A DNA stretch of 21,060 bases from NCBI GenBank assembly GCA_030430515.1, contig JAUIKX010000015.1, positions 1 to 21,060 on the forward strand. The letters run 5' to 3'. The position numbers and the translations under genes are program-made. Of the stretch, positions 1 through 9,898 are shown in pieces (within the stretch, counting starts at the first letter, position 1; each line of letters opens with the position of its first letter). Under the pieces are notes generated by a model that had not been told where the DNA came from, did not search any database, and saw only the letters and a list, made by a program, of their open reading frames with translations. This stretch comes from Gammaproteobacteria bacterium. GTDB taxonomy: Bacteria; Pseudomonadota; Gammaproteobacteria; Pseudomonadales; Azotimanducaceae.

Positions 1-458
1 CAGAGGAAGTTGTCCTGGCCCGCCGGGATGATGTCCATGGCGGCGGCGACCTGCAGACGCAGGCGGCCTAGGACGTCGTAGGCCGTGTCCGGCGCATCCG
101 CCACGATCAGCTCGCCACGCAGAGGGTACCCTGGGCCTGCTGCTTTCACGCTGACCAACTGATTCTTCTCGTCCCCCACGAAGACCATCGACGGAAAAAC
201 CATGACGTCGGAAACGTCGATGCCGCGGGACACCGCTTCGTCGCGAAACTCTGGTGGCAATTCAGTGCCGCTGGAAATGTATCGATCGGCGGCCAGCAGG
301 TTGGCAGACTCAAGATGCAGCGCCTGGTGCAGGCGATCGACGAACAGGCTGATCGCCGTCACCGTACCGACCGCGATCACCAGCGCAATGCTGAGCAGCA
401 GCAGCTCGCCCGAACGCCAGTCGCGCCAGGCGAGCCTCGAAGCGAGACGGATGTTCAT
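1..458 (-). CDS. ybbP: ABC transporter permease, YbbP-like, N-terminal part (cut by window edge)
   Basis: This is the inner-membrane subunit that pairs with the ATPase next to it; the YbbAP family is thought to move lipid-like or hydrophobic molecules out of the membrane. About 152 codons are visible. The protein opens with a short basic cytoplasmic stretch (MNIRLASRLAWRDWRSG) and one membrane helix at about residues 18-40, then enters a periplasmic domain containing GYPLRGEL, typical of the family. The ATG at 458 overlaps the ybbA stop in an ATGA, so the two are translationally coupled. The rest of the gene, including the later membrane helices, lies outside the window. The last 30 or so visible residues match my memory of the family less well than the first 110, so a sequence error or divergence there cannot be excluded. 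The identification rests strongly on context (ybbA and tesA as neighbours). Confidence 0.8.
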   Translation of the reverse strand, partial: MNIRLASRLAWRDWRSGELLLLSIALVIAVGTVTAISLFVDRLHQALHLESANLLAADRYISSGTELPPEFRDEAVSRGIDVSDVMVFPSMVFVGDEKNQLVSVKAAGPGYPLRGELIVADAPDTAYDVLGRLRLQVAAAMDIIPAGQDNFL

Positions 459-1123
459 ACCAGATGCCCGGCGCTGATCTCGATACTGCGGTCGCAGCGC
501 TCCGCCAGACGGCTGTCGTGAGTTACCAGGATCAACGTCGTGTCGAACTCCCGGTTGAGTTCGAAAAGGAGCTCAATGACCCGTTCTCCGGTGGCGGTAT
601 CCAGATTGCCCGTCGGTTCGTCGGCAAACAGCACGGAAGGTTCGGAGGCAAACGCCCGGGCAATGGCCACCCGTTGCTGCTCACCACCCGACAGCTGCCT
701 CGGATAGTGGTGGGTGCGATCGCCCAGGCCGACCTTATCAAGCAGTGCAGCGGCCTCGGAGCGCGCACCGCGCTCACCGCGCAGCTCTACCGGCAGCATG
801 ACGTTTTCGAGCGCCGTGAGGCTGCCGAGCAATTGAAAGGACTGAAAAACAAAGCCCACGTAGCGGCCCCTGACCAGCGCCCGCGCCTCCTCGTCCATAT
901 CCGTGAGGCAGGCGTCTTCCAGGTGCACGGTACCCGAGGTGGGTGTGTCGAGGCCCGCCAGGATGCCGAGCAGCGTGGTTTTGCCTGACCCCGACGCACC
1001 CACCACCGCAACCCGCTCACCCGCATTGATTTCGAGGCTGACTCCATCCAGGATTGTGAGATCACCCTCAGATGTCTGCACAACTTTGGACACGCCCTCG
1101 GCACGAACGACAGTACGACTCAT
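455..1123 (-). CDS. ybbA: ABC transporter ATP-binding protein, YbbA/LolD-type
   Basis: Cytoplasmic ATPase of a MacB/LolD-like exporter, 222 residues. All ABC motifs are present: Walker A GASGSGKT (42-49), Q-loop Gln94, signature LSGGEQQ (144-150), Walker B VLFADEP (164-170, catalytic Glu169) and the H-loop His202. The reading frame extends further upstream, but the ATG at 1123 (MSRTVV) is preferred because an AAAGAGAG Shine-Dalgarno-like sequence precedes it and because it begins where family members begin. The stop overlaps the start of the permease in an ATGA. The divergent neighbour is tesA, the arrangement known from Escherichia coli, which has led to annotations linking YbbAP to lysophospholipase/TesA function. 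LolD is the main alternative, but lolC/lolE neighbours are absent and tesA is present. Confidence 0.92.
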   Translation of the reverse strand: MSRTVVRAEGVSKVVQTSEGDLTILDGVSLEINAGERVAVVGASGSGKTTLLGILAGLDTPTSGTVHLEDACLTDMDEEARALVRGRYVGFVFQSFQLLGSLTALENVMLPVELRGERGARSEAAALLDKVGLGDRTHHYPRQLSGGEQQRVAIARAFASEPSVLFADEPTGNLDTATGERVIELLFELNREFDTTLILVTHDSRLAERCDRSIEISAGHLV

Positions 1124-1133
1124 TACGCTCTCT

Positions 1134-1790
1134 TTGCGAAGATTTCTGGGTAGCGGCATCTCGAGATGCACCGCTGCGGCTGTCTTGCTGTTTGCCGGAG
1201 CCTGGACGGCGCCGGCCCTTGCAGGCAGCAGTATTCTGGTGCTCGGCGACAGTATCAGCGCCGCTTACGGCATTCAACGGGAACAGGGCTGGGTAGCCCT
1301 GCTCGAAGAGCGGGTCGCCCCCGAAGGGCACCAGGTGATCAATGCCAGCATCAGCGGCGAGACCACAGGAGGCGGCCTGGCCAGGCTGCCCGGAGCGCTC
1401 AAACAGCATGACCCTGACGTGGTCATCGTCGAGCTCGGCGGCAACGACGGCCTGCGCGGCTATCCCACTTCGCGCATGCGCGCAAACCTGGAGGCAATCA
1501 TCATTCAGGTGAAGGAAAGCGGCGCCACGCCGCTGCTCGTAGGCATGCAGATCCCCCCAAACTACGGGCCGCGGTACACCCGGGCGTTCCGGAATACGTT
1601 CGAAACGCTGGCCGAACAGCACGACCTTCCCTTCGTGCCGTTCTTTCTGGAAAACGTGGCACTCGAGGGCGGCCTGATGCAGCGCGACGGCATCCATCCA
1701 ACGGCTGAAGCCCAGGGCCTGCTGCTCGATACCATCTGGCCTGAACTGGAGCCGCTGCTGGCACTCGGATCAGCGGGAAGGATTCGCTAA
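1134..1790 (+). CDS. tesA: TesA-like multifunctional GDSL/SGNH esterase (acyl-CoA thioesterase I / lysophospholipase L1)
   Basis: Secreted SGNH hydrolase of 218 residues that hydrolyses acyl-CoA thioesters, lysophospholipids and small esters in the periplasm. Family blocks are complete: LVLGDSIS with nucleophile Ser40, ISGETTGGG (block II), LGGNDGLRG (block III, Asn104) and DGIHP (Asp185, His188). The start is the TTG at 1134, chosen because it yields a textbook signal peptide: a basic RRFLGSGISR, a hydrophobic AAAVLLFAGAW and a signal peptidase I site APALA|G at 30/31. Starting at 903 would add about 77 residues running antisense through ybbA with no family match. No clear Shine-Dalgarno precedes the TTG, so the start is less certain than the identity. 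A GTG at about 1056 is a weaker alternative. The start codon lies 10 bases from that of divergent ybbA. Confidence 0.9.
   Translation: MRRFLGSGISRCTAAAVLLFAGAWTAPALAGSSILVLGDSISAAYGIQREQGWVALLEERVAPEGHQVINASISGETTGGGLARLPGALKQHDPDVVIVELGGNDGLRGYPTSRMRANLEAIIIQVKESGATPLLVGMQIPPNYGPRYTRAFRNTFETLAEQHDLPFVPFFLENVALEGGLMQRDGIHPTAEAQGLLLDTIWPELEPLLALGSAGRIR
1156..1169. promoter_or_regulatory. Perfect 14-bp palindrome in the ybbA/tesA divergent region
   Basis: GCATCTCGAGATGC reads the same on both strands without mismatch or spacer. It lies 22 bases inside tesA, in the signal-peptide coding part, and about 33 bases upstream of the ybbA start, where a ybbA promoter or operator would be expected. A regulatory role is inference. 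A perfect 14-bp palindrome is expected about once by chance in a window of this size, so only its position makes it notable. Confidence 0.3.
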
Positions 1791-1825
1791 ACTCCCCCTC
1801 CCGATTTTTTCACGAGCAGATCATC

Positions 1826-2989
1826 ATGCAGGACGTCTACATCATCGAGGCTGCACGCAGCCCCATCGGCAAACGCGGCAAAGGCCTTGCAGGGCTCATG
1901 CCCGCAGATCTTCTGGGCAAGGTACAGGTTGCAGCCCTGGAGCGCGCCGGCGTCGATCCCGCCACCGTCGGCCAGGTAATTGGTGGCTGCGTTTCGCAGA
2001 TCAACCAGCAGTCTTTCAACATCGCCCGGGTGGCGTGGCTGTCCATGGGCCTGCCCGAAGACGTAGCAGCGACCACCGTGGATTCCCAGTGCGGCTCCAG
2101 CCAGCAGGCAACGTCGCTGGGTGCCGCCATGGTTTCCTCCGGCATGGAAGATATCGTGATGGCCTGCGGCGTCGAGATGATGTCCCGTGTGCCGCTGGGT
2201 TCCAACATGGCTGGCGGCGCGCCCATGGGCGACAGCTACTTCGAGCACTATCAGCCCACCTCGCAGTTCCAGGGCGCAGCGATGATCGCCGAGGAGTACC
2301 AGATCACCCGTGCAGACATCGACGCATTCGGCCTCGCCAGCCAGCAGAAGGCCATCCAAGCCTGGGAAGAGAACCGCTTCGAGCGCGAAATCGTGCCGAT
2401 CGAAGCACCGACCCTGAACAAGGAGTTCCAGCCCACCGGCGAAACCCATACGGTGACCCGCGACGAAGGCCTGCGCGCTACCACTCTGGAAGCCCTCGCC
2501 GGTCTCGATCCGGTACCGGGTCAGGAGTTTCACACGGCCGGCACCAGCTCACAGGTGTCTGACGGCGCGGCTGTGGTCGTCCTCGCCAACCAGAATGCCG
2601 TCGACAAGTACGGCCTCAAACCGCGGGCAAAAATCCGCGCGACGACCCTGGTTGGCTGCGACCCGGTCACCATGCTGAAAGGCCCGATTCCAGCAACGAA
2701 GAAAGTACTCGACCAGACCGGCCTCAGCATCGACGACATCGATGTTTTCGAGGTGAACGAAGCGTTCGCATCCGTGGTGATGGCCTGGCAGAAAGCTGTG
2801 GGCGCCGACCCGGAAAAGGTCAACGTCAACGGCGGCGCGATCGCGCTCGGCCACCCCACCGGCTCAACCGGCGCGCGCCTGATCACCACGGCTCTGCATG
2901 AGCTGGAACGCCGTGACGGCAAGTATGGCCTCATCGCCATGTGCTGCGGCGGCGGGCTGGGTACCGGCACGATCATCGAACGCATCTAG
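1826..2989 (+). CDS. Acetyl-CoA acyltransferase (thiolase, FadA5-like)
   Basis: Thiolase of 387 residues that cleaves 3-ketoacyl-CoA with CoA to acetyl-CoA and a shortened acyl-CoA, the last step of beta-oxidation, in the cytoplasm. The nucleophile Cys89 sits in DSQCGSSQQA. NEAFA follows, then GHPTGSTGAR with catalytic His343, and the C-terminal CCGGGLGTG with the second catalytic cysteine (Cys373). The residues SFNIARVAWL after the IGGCV motif, the HTAGTSSQ stretch and the C-terminal TTALHELERRDG resemble, from memory, actinobacterial FadA5-type thiolases that act on steroid side chains. Ordinary fatty-acid thiolase activity remains equally possible. It starts 35 bases after tesA with no clear promoter between them, so read-through from tesA is possible. 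Its TAG stop shares its last base with the GTG start of the RDD gene. Confidence 0.9.
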   Translation: MQDVYIIEAARSPIGKRGKGLAGLMPADLLGKVQVAALERAGVDPATVGQVIGGCVSQINQQSFNIARVAWLSMGLPEDVAATTVDSQCGSSQQATSLGAAMVSSGMEDIVMACGVEMMSRVPLGSNMAGGAPMGDSYFEHYQPTSQFQGAAMIAEEYQITRADIDAFGLASQQKAIQAWEENRFEREIVPIEAPTLNKEFQPTGETHTVTRDEGLRATTLEALAGLDPVPGQEFHTAGTSSQVSDGAAVVVLANQNAVDKYGLKPRAKIRATTLVGCDPVTMLKGPIPATKKVLDQTGLSIDDIDVFEVNEAFASVVMAWQKAVGADPEKVNVNGGAIALGHPTGSTGARLITTALHELERRDGKYGLIAMCCGGGLGTGTIIERI

Positions 2990-3396
2990 TGCCGCGCGCG
3001 AGCCTCTGGCGCCGCTTGGGCGCCATGCTCTACGACACGATGATGGTGCTCGCAATCGTCATTACGACTGCCATCATCGTCGTCCGATTTACCGCCACCA
3101 CGCCCAGCGGATTCTGGTGGCAGAGTCTGCTGTTCTGCGAATGGTTCGCCTTCTTTCTCTACTTCTGGTGCAACGGCGGCAAAACCATCGGCATGATGGC
3201 GTGGCGACTCAAGGTGCAGTCAGACGACGGGGCACCACTCTCACCCACCCAGGCAACCACCCGATTCGCTGCTGGCCTGCTTTCAGCAGCCTGCCTCGGA
3301 CTCGGCTATCTGTGGGCCCTGGTCGATCCCCTGAACCGAACCTGGAGCGACATGCTCAGCGGCTCCCACATCATCGTCGAGCCGAAGCAAACCTGA
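2989..3396 (+). CDS. RDD family membrane protein
   Basis: Small inner-membrane protein of 135 residues with about three predicted helices (roughly 17-33, 43-61 and 93-111). The RDD hallmarks are visible: RRLGAMLYD at the start (Arg9, Asp16) and NRTWSDMLSG near the end (Asp121). NGGKTIGMMAWRLKV is also typical. The function of RDD proteins is mostly unknown; some have been linked to ion transport or stress, so I assign none. The GTG at 2989 is chosen because it begins the conserved RRL..LYD helix and overlaps the thiolase TAG by one base (TAGTG), implying coupled translation. An earlier GTG at 2941 would overlap thiolase by 49 bases. RDD genes are often found near pepA in this group of bacteria, which fits the next gene. 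Confidence 0.85.
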   Translation: MPRASLWRRLGAMLYDTMMVLAIVITTAIIVVRFTATTPSGFWWQSLLFCEWFAFFLYFWCNGGKTIGMMAWRLKVQSDDGAPLSPTQATTRFAAGLLSAACLGLGYLWALVDPLNRTWSDMLSGSHIIVEPKQT

Positions 3397-3413
3397 CGCC
3401 CGAAGCGGCTCCC

Positions 3414-3443
3414 TTGGAAATTTGCCCGCAAGGGCGAGATACT
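3414..3443 (+). promoter_or_regulatory. Candidate sigma-70 promoter for pepA-holC-valS
   Basis: TTGGAA (3414-3419, 4 of 6 to consensus) and GATACT (3438-3443, 4 of 6) are separated by 18 bases. Transcription would begin near 3450, giving a leader of about 28 bases to the ATG at 3478. The spacer contains a small inverted repeat (TTGCCC-GCAA-GGGCGA, 3422-3437). Found by eye; not verified. Confidence 0.4.
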
Positions 3444-3477
3444 TCGCACCCAATTGAATCCGGACAGCTCAATACAC

Positions 3478-4932
3478 ATGAAGTACTCCACTCAGACCGC
3501 CACCGCGAGCACGATCAAGACGCCGTGCTTCGTCACGAGCCTCGACGGCGCCCGTAAAGCCCTCACTAAAAAAGCCGAGCGCGAAGCGCTGGACCTGGCA
3601 ACTCGGGATTTCGGCAACAAGCTGGGCCAGGTATGCAACGCCAACATCGGCAGCACCGCAGCCATCCAGCGGCTGCTGGTCGTCGGCGGCTGCGACGGTG
3701 AGGTATCTGAGACGGACTACCGCAAGGCCAGTAAAGCTGCTGCCGCCTCACTTGCCAGGCTGCCGGTTGCAAGCGCCACCTGGGGCCTGCACCACGCCAG
3801 CGTCGAAGATCAGGACATCTACTGGCGCGCCAGCACTTCATTGCTGGACGTGTCGTTGGCGGCCTATCAGTACGAGAAGCACAAGTCGAAGAAAGCCGAG
3901 CCGCTGAAATTGCGACGGGTGAACGTGCTGGCCGACGGCCGTTCCAGAGCGAGCTGCGCAAAGGCGGCCAAGGAAGCCAACGCGCTGAAAGCCGGCATCG
4001 ACTTCGCCCGGGATCTCGGCAACGAGCCGCCCAACGTCTGCAACCCCAGCTACCTCCTGAAGGAAGCGAAGAAACTGGGCCGCGCAGACAAAGTGAAAGT
4101 CAGCGCGCTCGATGAGAAAAAGATGGAAGAGCTGGGCATGGGCTCATTTCTGTCGGTTTCCCGCGGCAGCGACACACCGGCAAAGCTCATCATCGTTCAG
4201 TACAACGGCGGCAAGCGAAACGATGCGCCGATTGTGCTCGTCGGCAAAGGAATAACCTTCGACACCGGCGGCATCAGTTTGAAGCCCGGCGCCAACATGG
4301 ACGAGATGAAGTTCGACATGTGCGGCGCCGCAACGGTTCTGGGCGCGACGCGGGCGGCCATCGACGCGAAGCTGCCCATCAACCTGGTGACGCTGGTCGC
4401 CGCAGCCGAGAACATGCCCAGCGGCAAGGCCTCGCGTCCGGGCGATATCGTCACGAGCCTCTCTGGACAGACCATCGAGATCCTCAACACCGATGCCGAA
4501 GGGCGCCTCGTGCTGTGCGACGCGCTGGAATACGCACGACGCTACAAGCCGAAAGCCATCATCGATGTCGCAACCCTGACCGGCGCGTGTATCGTTGCCC
4601 TCGGCTCCCACGCCAGCGCTCTGTATGCCAACGACGACGAACTGGCAAACGGGATACTCGATGCCGGCACCTGGAGCGGCGACCGCTCCTGGCGCATGCC
4701 GCTGTGGGACGACTACCAGCAGCAGCTCAAGAGCAACTTCGCCGACATGCAGAACATCGGCGGCCCTCAGGCCGGCAGCGTCACCGCTGCCTGCTTCCTG
4801 GCCCGGTTTACCAAGGGCATGAAGTGGGCCCATATGGATGTCGCCGGCTCCGCGTTCCAGGGCGGTCCGAAGAAAGGCGCAAGCGGACGACCTGTGCCGT
4901 CGCTGTTCCGCTACCTCGTCGATCAGTGCTGA
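3478..4932 (+). CDS. pepA: Leucyl aminopeptidase (cytosol aminopeptidase A, M17 family)
   Basis: Dinuclear metallopeptidase of 484 residues that removes N-terminal amino acids from peptides in the cytoplasm; in E. coli the hexamer also binds DNA and aids Xer recombination and carAB control. The metal and catalytic set is intact with a constant offset of 13 from E. coli numbering: Lys257, Asp262 and Lys269 in GKGITFDTGGISLKPG, Asp280, then Asp339, Glu341 and Arg343 in the signature NTDAEGRL. The ATG at 3478 is favoured over the in-frame TTG at 3454, because it matches the usual family start and leaves room for the candidate promoter leader. It has no strong Shine-Dalgarno. holC follows after one base. 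Whether this homologue has the DNA-binding role cannot be told from sequence alone. Confidence 0.96.
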   Translation: MKYSTQTATASTIKTPCFVTSLDGARKALTKKAEREALDLATRDFGNKLGQVCNANIGSTAAIQRLLVVGGCDGEVSETDYRKASKAAAASLARLPVASATWGLHHASVEDQDIYWRASTSLLDVSLAAYQYEKHKSKKAEPLKLRRVNVLADGRSRASCAKAAKEANALKAGIDFARDLGNEPPNVCNPSYLLKEAKKLGRADKVKVSALDEKKMEELGMGSFLSVSRGSDTPAKLIIVQYNGGKRNDAPIVLVGKGITFDTGGISLKPGANMDEMKFDMCGAATVLGATRAAIDAKLPINLVTLVAAAENMPSGKASRPGDIVTSLSGQTIEILNTDAEGRLVLCDALEYARRYKPKAIIDVATLTGACIVALGSHASALYANDDELANGILDAGTWSGDRSWRMPLWDDYQQQLKSNFADMQNIGGPQAGSVTAACFLARFTKGMKWAHMDVAGSAFQGGPKKGASGRPVPSLFRYLVDQC

Positions 4933-4933
4933 A

Positions 4934-5361
4934 GTGACCCGCATCGACTTCTATCTGCTGCAGGACATGGCGGTGCCTGCCATGCACCGCTTTGCCTGCG
5001 CGCTGGCGGCAAAGGCCATTCAGTCCGGAACAGACGTTTTCATCCGCGCGCCGGACGAAGATGCCGCGCAAGAAGTCGACGAACTCATGTGGGTGTATCC
5101 GCCGGAGCGTTTCATCCCACATGCAACCGAGCATACAGACCGCGCACCTGTCATTATCCACACGGAGCCACCGCGTCAGGCCGCCGGCCTGATGATCAAC
5201 CTCGGAGACGACGTCGCCCCCTTCTTCGGTCGCTTCGAACGTGTTGCCGAGATCGTCATCGGCGACCGCAAGACCGAGGGTCGGCTGCGCTACAAACACT
5301 ACCGGGACCGGGGTTGCCCCCTGTACCACCACGAACTCGACGATTGGGAAGCGAAGAGCGC

Positions 5362-5365
<4 letters not shown>
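4934..5365 (+). CDS. holC: DNA polymerase III chi subunit
   Basis: Chi, 143 residues, bridges the clamp-loader (through psi) to single-strand-binding protein at the replication fork. Recognisable family features are the start TRIDFYLLQD, ACALAAKA, the DELMWVYPPERFIPH stretch (residues 50-63) and the C-terminal RYKHYRDRGCPL. The GTG at 4934, one base after the pepA stop, is the natural start; an upstream ATG at 4838 would overlap pepA by 95 bases with no family match. The gene ends in an ATGA overlap with valS. The pepA-holC-valS order is standard in gammaproteobacteria and strongly supports the call. Confidence 0.95.
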
Positions 5366-8130
<2,765 letters not shown>

Positions 8131-8144
8131 CCGCCCGAGTTGCG

Positions 8145-9116
8145 CTAGCCGGCGAGCGACAGCACAACCTTGCCGACGGTCTGGTTGCCGGAAACGATCT
8201 CGTGGGCGCGATCCGCTTGCGGCATGGGCACCACCGCTTCGATCACAGGCTTGATCGCGCCGCTTTCAAGCGCCGGCCAGAGATCTTTCTGGAGACCATC
8301 CATGACCCGGGCTTTGGCCGCAACGCTGCGGGCGCGCAGGGTTGAGCCGATGAGCCGCACGCGTTTCATCATCATGATGCCGAGATTGATATCGGTGGTC
8401 GCGCCGCTCATCAGGCCGATGACTACGATGCGCCCATCAAGCGCCGCCACCTTCAGGTTGTCTGCGAGGTATGCCTGCCCCACTGGGTCCAGCGTCACAT
8501 CCACACCCGTACCACCATGCCATTCGGAAACGGCTTCGACGAAAGAGCCCTGTCCGCGGTCGTGTCCACCGTCGGCTCCCAGCGCCATGCAGGCGTCGAT
8601 CTTGCTCTGGCCGCTCACCGTAACGAACGTCGGATTGTGGCTCTGCCTGCAGAGTTGGATCGCCGCGGTGCCGACACCGCTGGCGCCGGCGTGCAGGAGC
8701 ACCCGCTCACCGGTTTGCAGACCTGCTTCCATGTAGAGGTTCAGGTAGGCCGTGGCAAAAACTTCCGGTATCGCTGCGGCTTCGGCGAATGACAGGCCTG
8801 CGGGTATTTTCAGGACCTGACCTGCGGGCACCACCACCTGTTCGGCATAACCGCCGCCCGACAAAAGGGCGCAGACACGGTCTCCAGGCTTGACCCGGGT
8901 CACCCCTTCGCCCACTTCCAGCACTTCGCCGGCGCATTCGAGTCCGAGAATCGGGCTTGCCCCTGGTGGTGGCGGGTAGCCGCCGGAGCGCTGCACGAGA
9001 TCCGCGCGGTTCACCGCACTGGCCATCACACGAATCCGCACGTCACCCACGCTCATGGCCGGCGCTTCGGCATCCGCCCAAACCAGCTTTTCGCCATCGA
9101 CCTGAATTGCTTTCAT
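8145..9116 (-). CDS. Zinc-free NAD(P)H:quinone oxidoreductase, zeta-crystallin/PIG3 type
   Basis: Medium-chain dehydrogenase/reductase of 323 residues that lacks the zinc ligands of alcohol dehydrogenases and reduces quinones or enones with NADPH in the cytoplasm. The N-terminal GroES-like domain carries NRADLVQRSGGYPPPPG and LGLECAGEV, typical of the PIG3 group. The Rossmann nucleotide-binding loop is AGASGVG (143-149). The ATG at 9116 lies two bases after the hisF stop. A GTG at 9125 that overlaps that stop is an alternative, since GAGG sits about five bases before it. The tight spacing implies co-transcription with hisH and hisF, although no functional link is known. The physiological substrate cannot be read from sequence. 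Confidence 0.9.
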   Translation of the reverse strand: MKAIQVDGEKLVWADAEAPAMSVGDVRIRVMASAVNRADLVQRSGGYPPPPGASPILGLECAGEVLEVGEGVTRVKPGDRVCALLSGGGYAEQVVVPAGQVLKIPAGLSFAEAAAIPEVFATAYLNLYMEAGLQTGERVLLHAGASGVGTAAIQLCRQSHNPTFVTVSGQSKIDACMALGADGGHDRGQGSFVEAVSEWHGGTGVDVTLDPVGQAYLADNLKVAALDGRIVVIGLMSGATTDINLGIMMMKRVRLIGSTLRARSVAAKARVMDGLQKDLWPALESGAIKPVIEAVVPMPQADRAHEIVSGNQTVGKVVLSLAG

Positions 9117-9118
9117 CG

Positions 9119-9898
9119 TCACCACGACATCCTCATCTTCACCCCGCGGTCATGCAGGTAGCTCTTGAGCTCGCTCACCCGGTAATCACCGTAGTGCACC
9201 ATGGACGCAACCAGGGCAGCATCGGCTTTGCCTTCCGTCAACGCATCGTAAAGGTGCTCCGGTTTGCCGGCGCCGCCCGAGGCGATCACCGGTATGCGCA
9301 CCGCCTCACTGATCATTCGTGTGAGGTTGTTCTCATAGCCATTACGGGTACCGTCTGCATCGATGGAGTTCACCACGAGCTCACCGGCCCCCAAGCGTTC
9401 ACCTTCCAAGGCCCACCAGAGCGCATCGATGCCCATCGGCGTGCGGCCGCCATTGATCACCATCTCGTAGCCTGAAGGCAGCTCTTTCGTGGCCTCGACC
9501 TTGCGGATGTCCATGCTCAGCACCACGTTCTGGTTGCCGATGGCCTCGGCACATTCGCTGATCAGTTCCGGCCGCTTCACCGCCGCAGAGTTGACGTTGA
9601 TTTTTTCAGCGCCAGCCAGCCGCAGGTCGGTGGCATCGGACACGTTGCGCACGCCGCCGCCGACCGACAGGGGTATGAACACCTGCTCCGCAACATGCTC
9701 CACCACGTCGAGCATGATGTTGCGTTTATCGGACGAAGCGGTGATGTCGTAAAACACGAGTTCATCCAGCCCGTCGACGTAGTACTCGCGCGCTTTCTCC
9801 ACCGGGTCGCCGATGTCTTTGGTATCGACGAACTTGATGCTTTTGGCCAGCTTGCCGTCGCGCACGTCCAGGCAGGCAATCAATCTTTTGCTCAGCAT
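9119..9898 (-). CDS. hisF: Imidazole glycerol phosphate synthase cyclase subunit (divergent HisF)
   Basis: (beta/alpha)8-barrel of 259 residues. With HisH it turns PRFAR and ammonia into imidazole glycerol phosphate (histidine pathway) and AICAR. Both catalytic aspartates are present: Asp11 in CLDVRDG and Asp130 in LSMDIRK, and Lys19 is kept. Phosphate-binding SVGGGVR and ASGGAG are intact. However, loop 1 reads KSIKF where the usual enzyme has KG.NF, and DELVFYDITASSDKR differs from the common gammaproteobacterial form. This suggests a separate HisF lineage or a paralogue used elsewhere, as with the second HisF/HisH of some LPS clusters. The ATG at 9898 overlaps hisH by 7 bases; the upstream extension to 10150 is spurious. 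hisA, hisB and hisI are not adjacent. Confidence 0.88.
   Translation of the reverse strand: MLSKRLIACLDVRDGKLAKSIKFVDTKDIGDPVEKAREYYVDGLDELVFYDITASSDKRNIMLDVVEHVAEQVFIPLSVGGGVRNVSDATDLRLAGAEKINVNSAAVKRPELISECAEAIGNQNVVLSMDIRKVEATKELPSGYEMVINGGRTPMGIDALWWALEGERLGAGELVVNSIDADGTRNGYENNLTRMISEAVRIPVIASGGAGKPEHLYDALTEGKADAALVASMVHYGDYRVSELKSYLHDRGVKMRMSW

Noticed and set aside
1..90. Possible frameshift in the ybbP fragment near the window edge
   Set aside because: Neither of the other two frames gives a better family match, and the rest of the gene is outside the window, so the case cannot be made.
903..1133. N-terminal extension of tesA from an ATG at 903
   Set aside because: It would be antisense to ybbA and place the signal peptide about 77 residues inside the protein.
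1787..2533. 248-codon open frame on the minus strand
   Set aside because: It lies fully antisense to the thiolase, shows no recognisable domain, and is explained by codon bias in a GC-rich gene.
3422..3437. TTGCCC-GCAA-GGGCGA hairpin as a terminator after the RDD gene
   Set aside because: Short stem, no T-tract, and it lies in the spacer of a better-supported promoter candidate.
4144..4944. 266-codon open frame on the minus strand
   Set aside because: Antisense to pepA, whose catalytic motifs are intact; composition and sequence look like a shadow frame.
5089..5361. N-terminal extension of valS
   Set aside because: These codons overlap holC in another frame and match no synthetase sequence; ATG 5362 fits the family.
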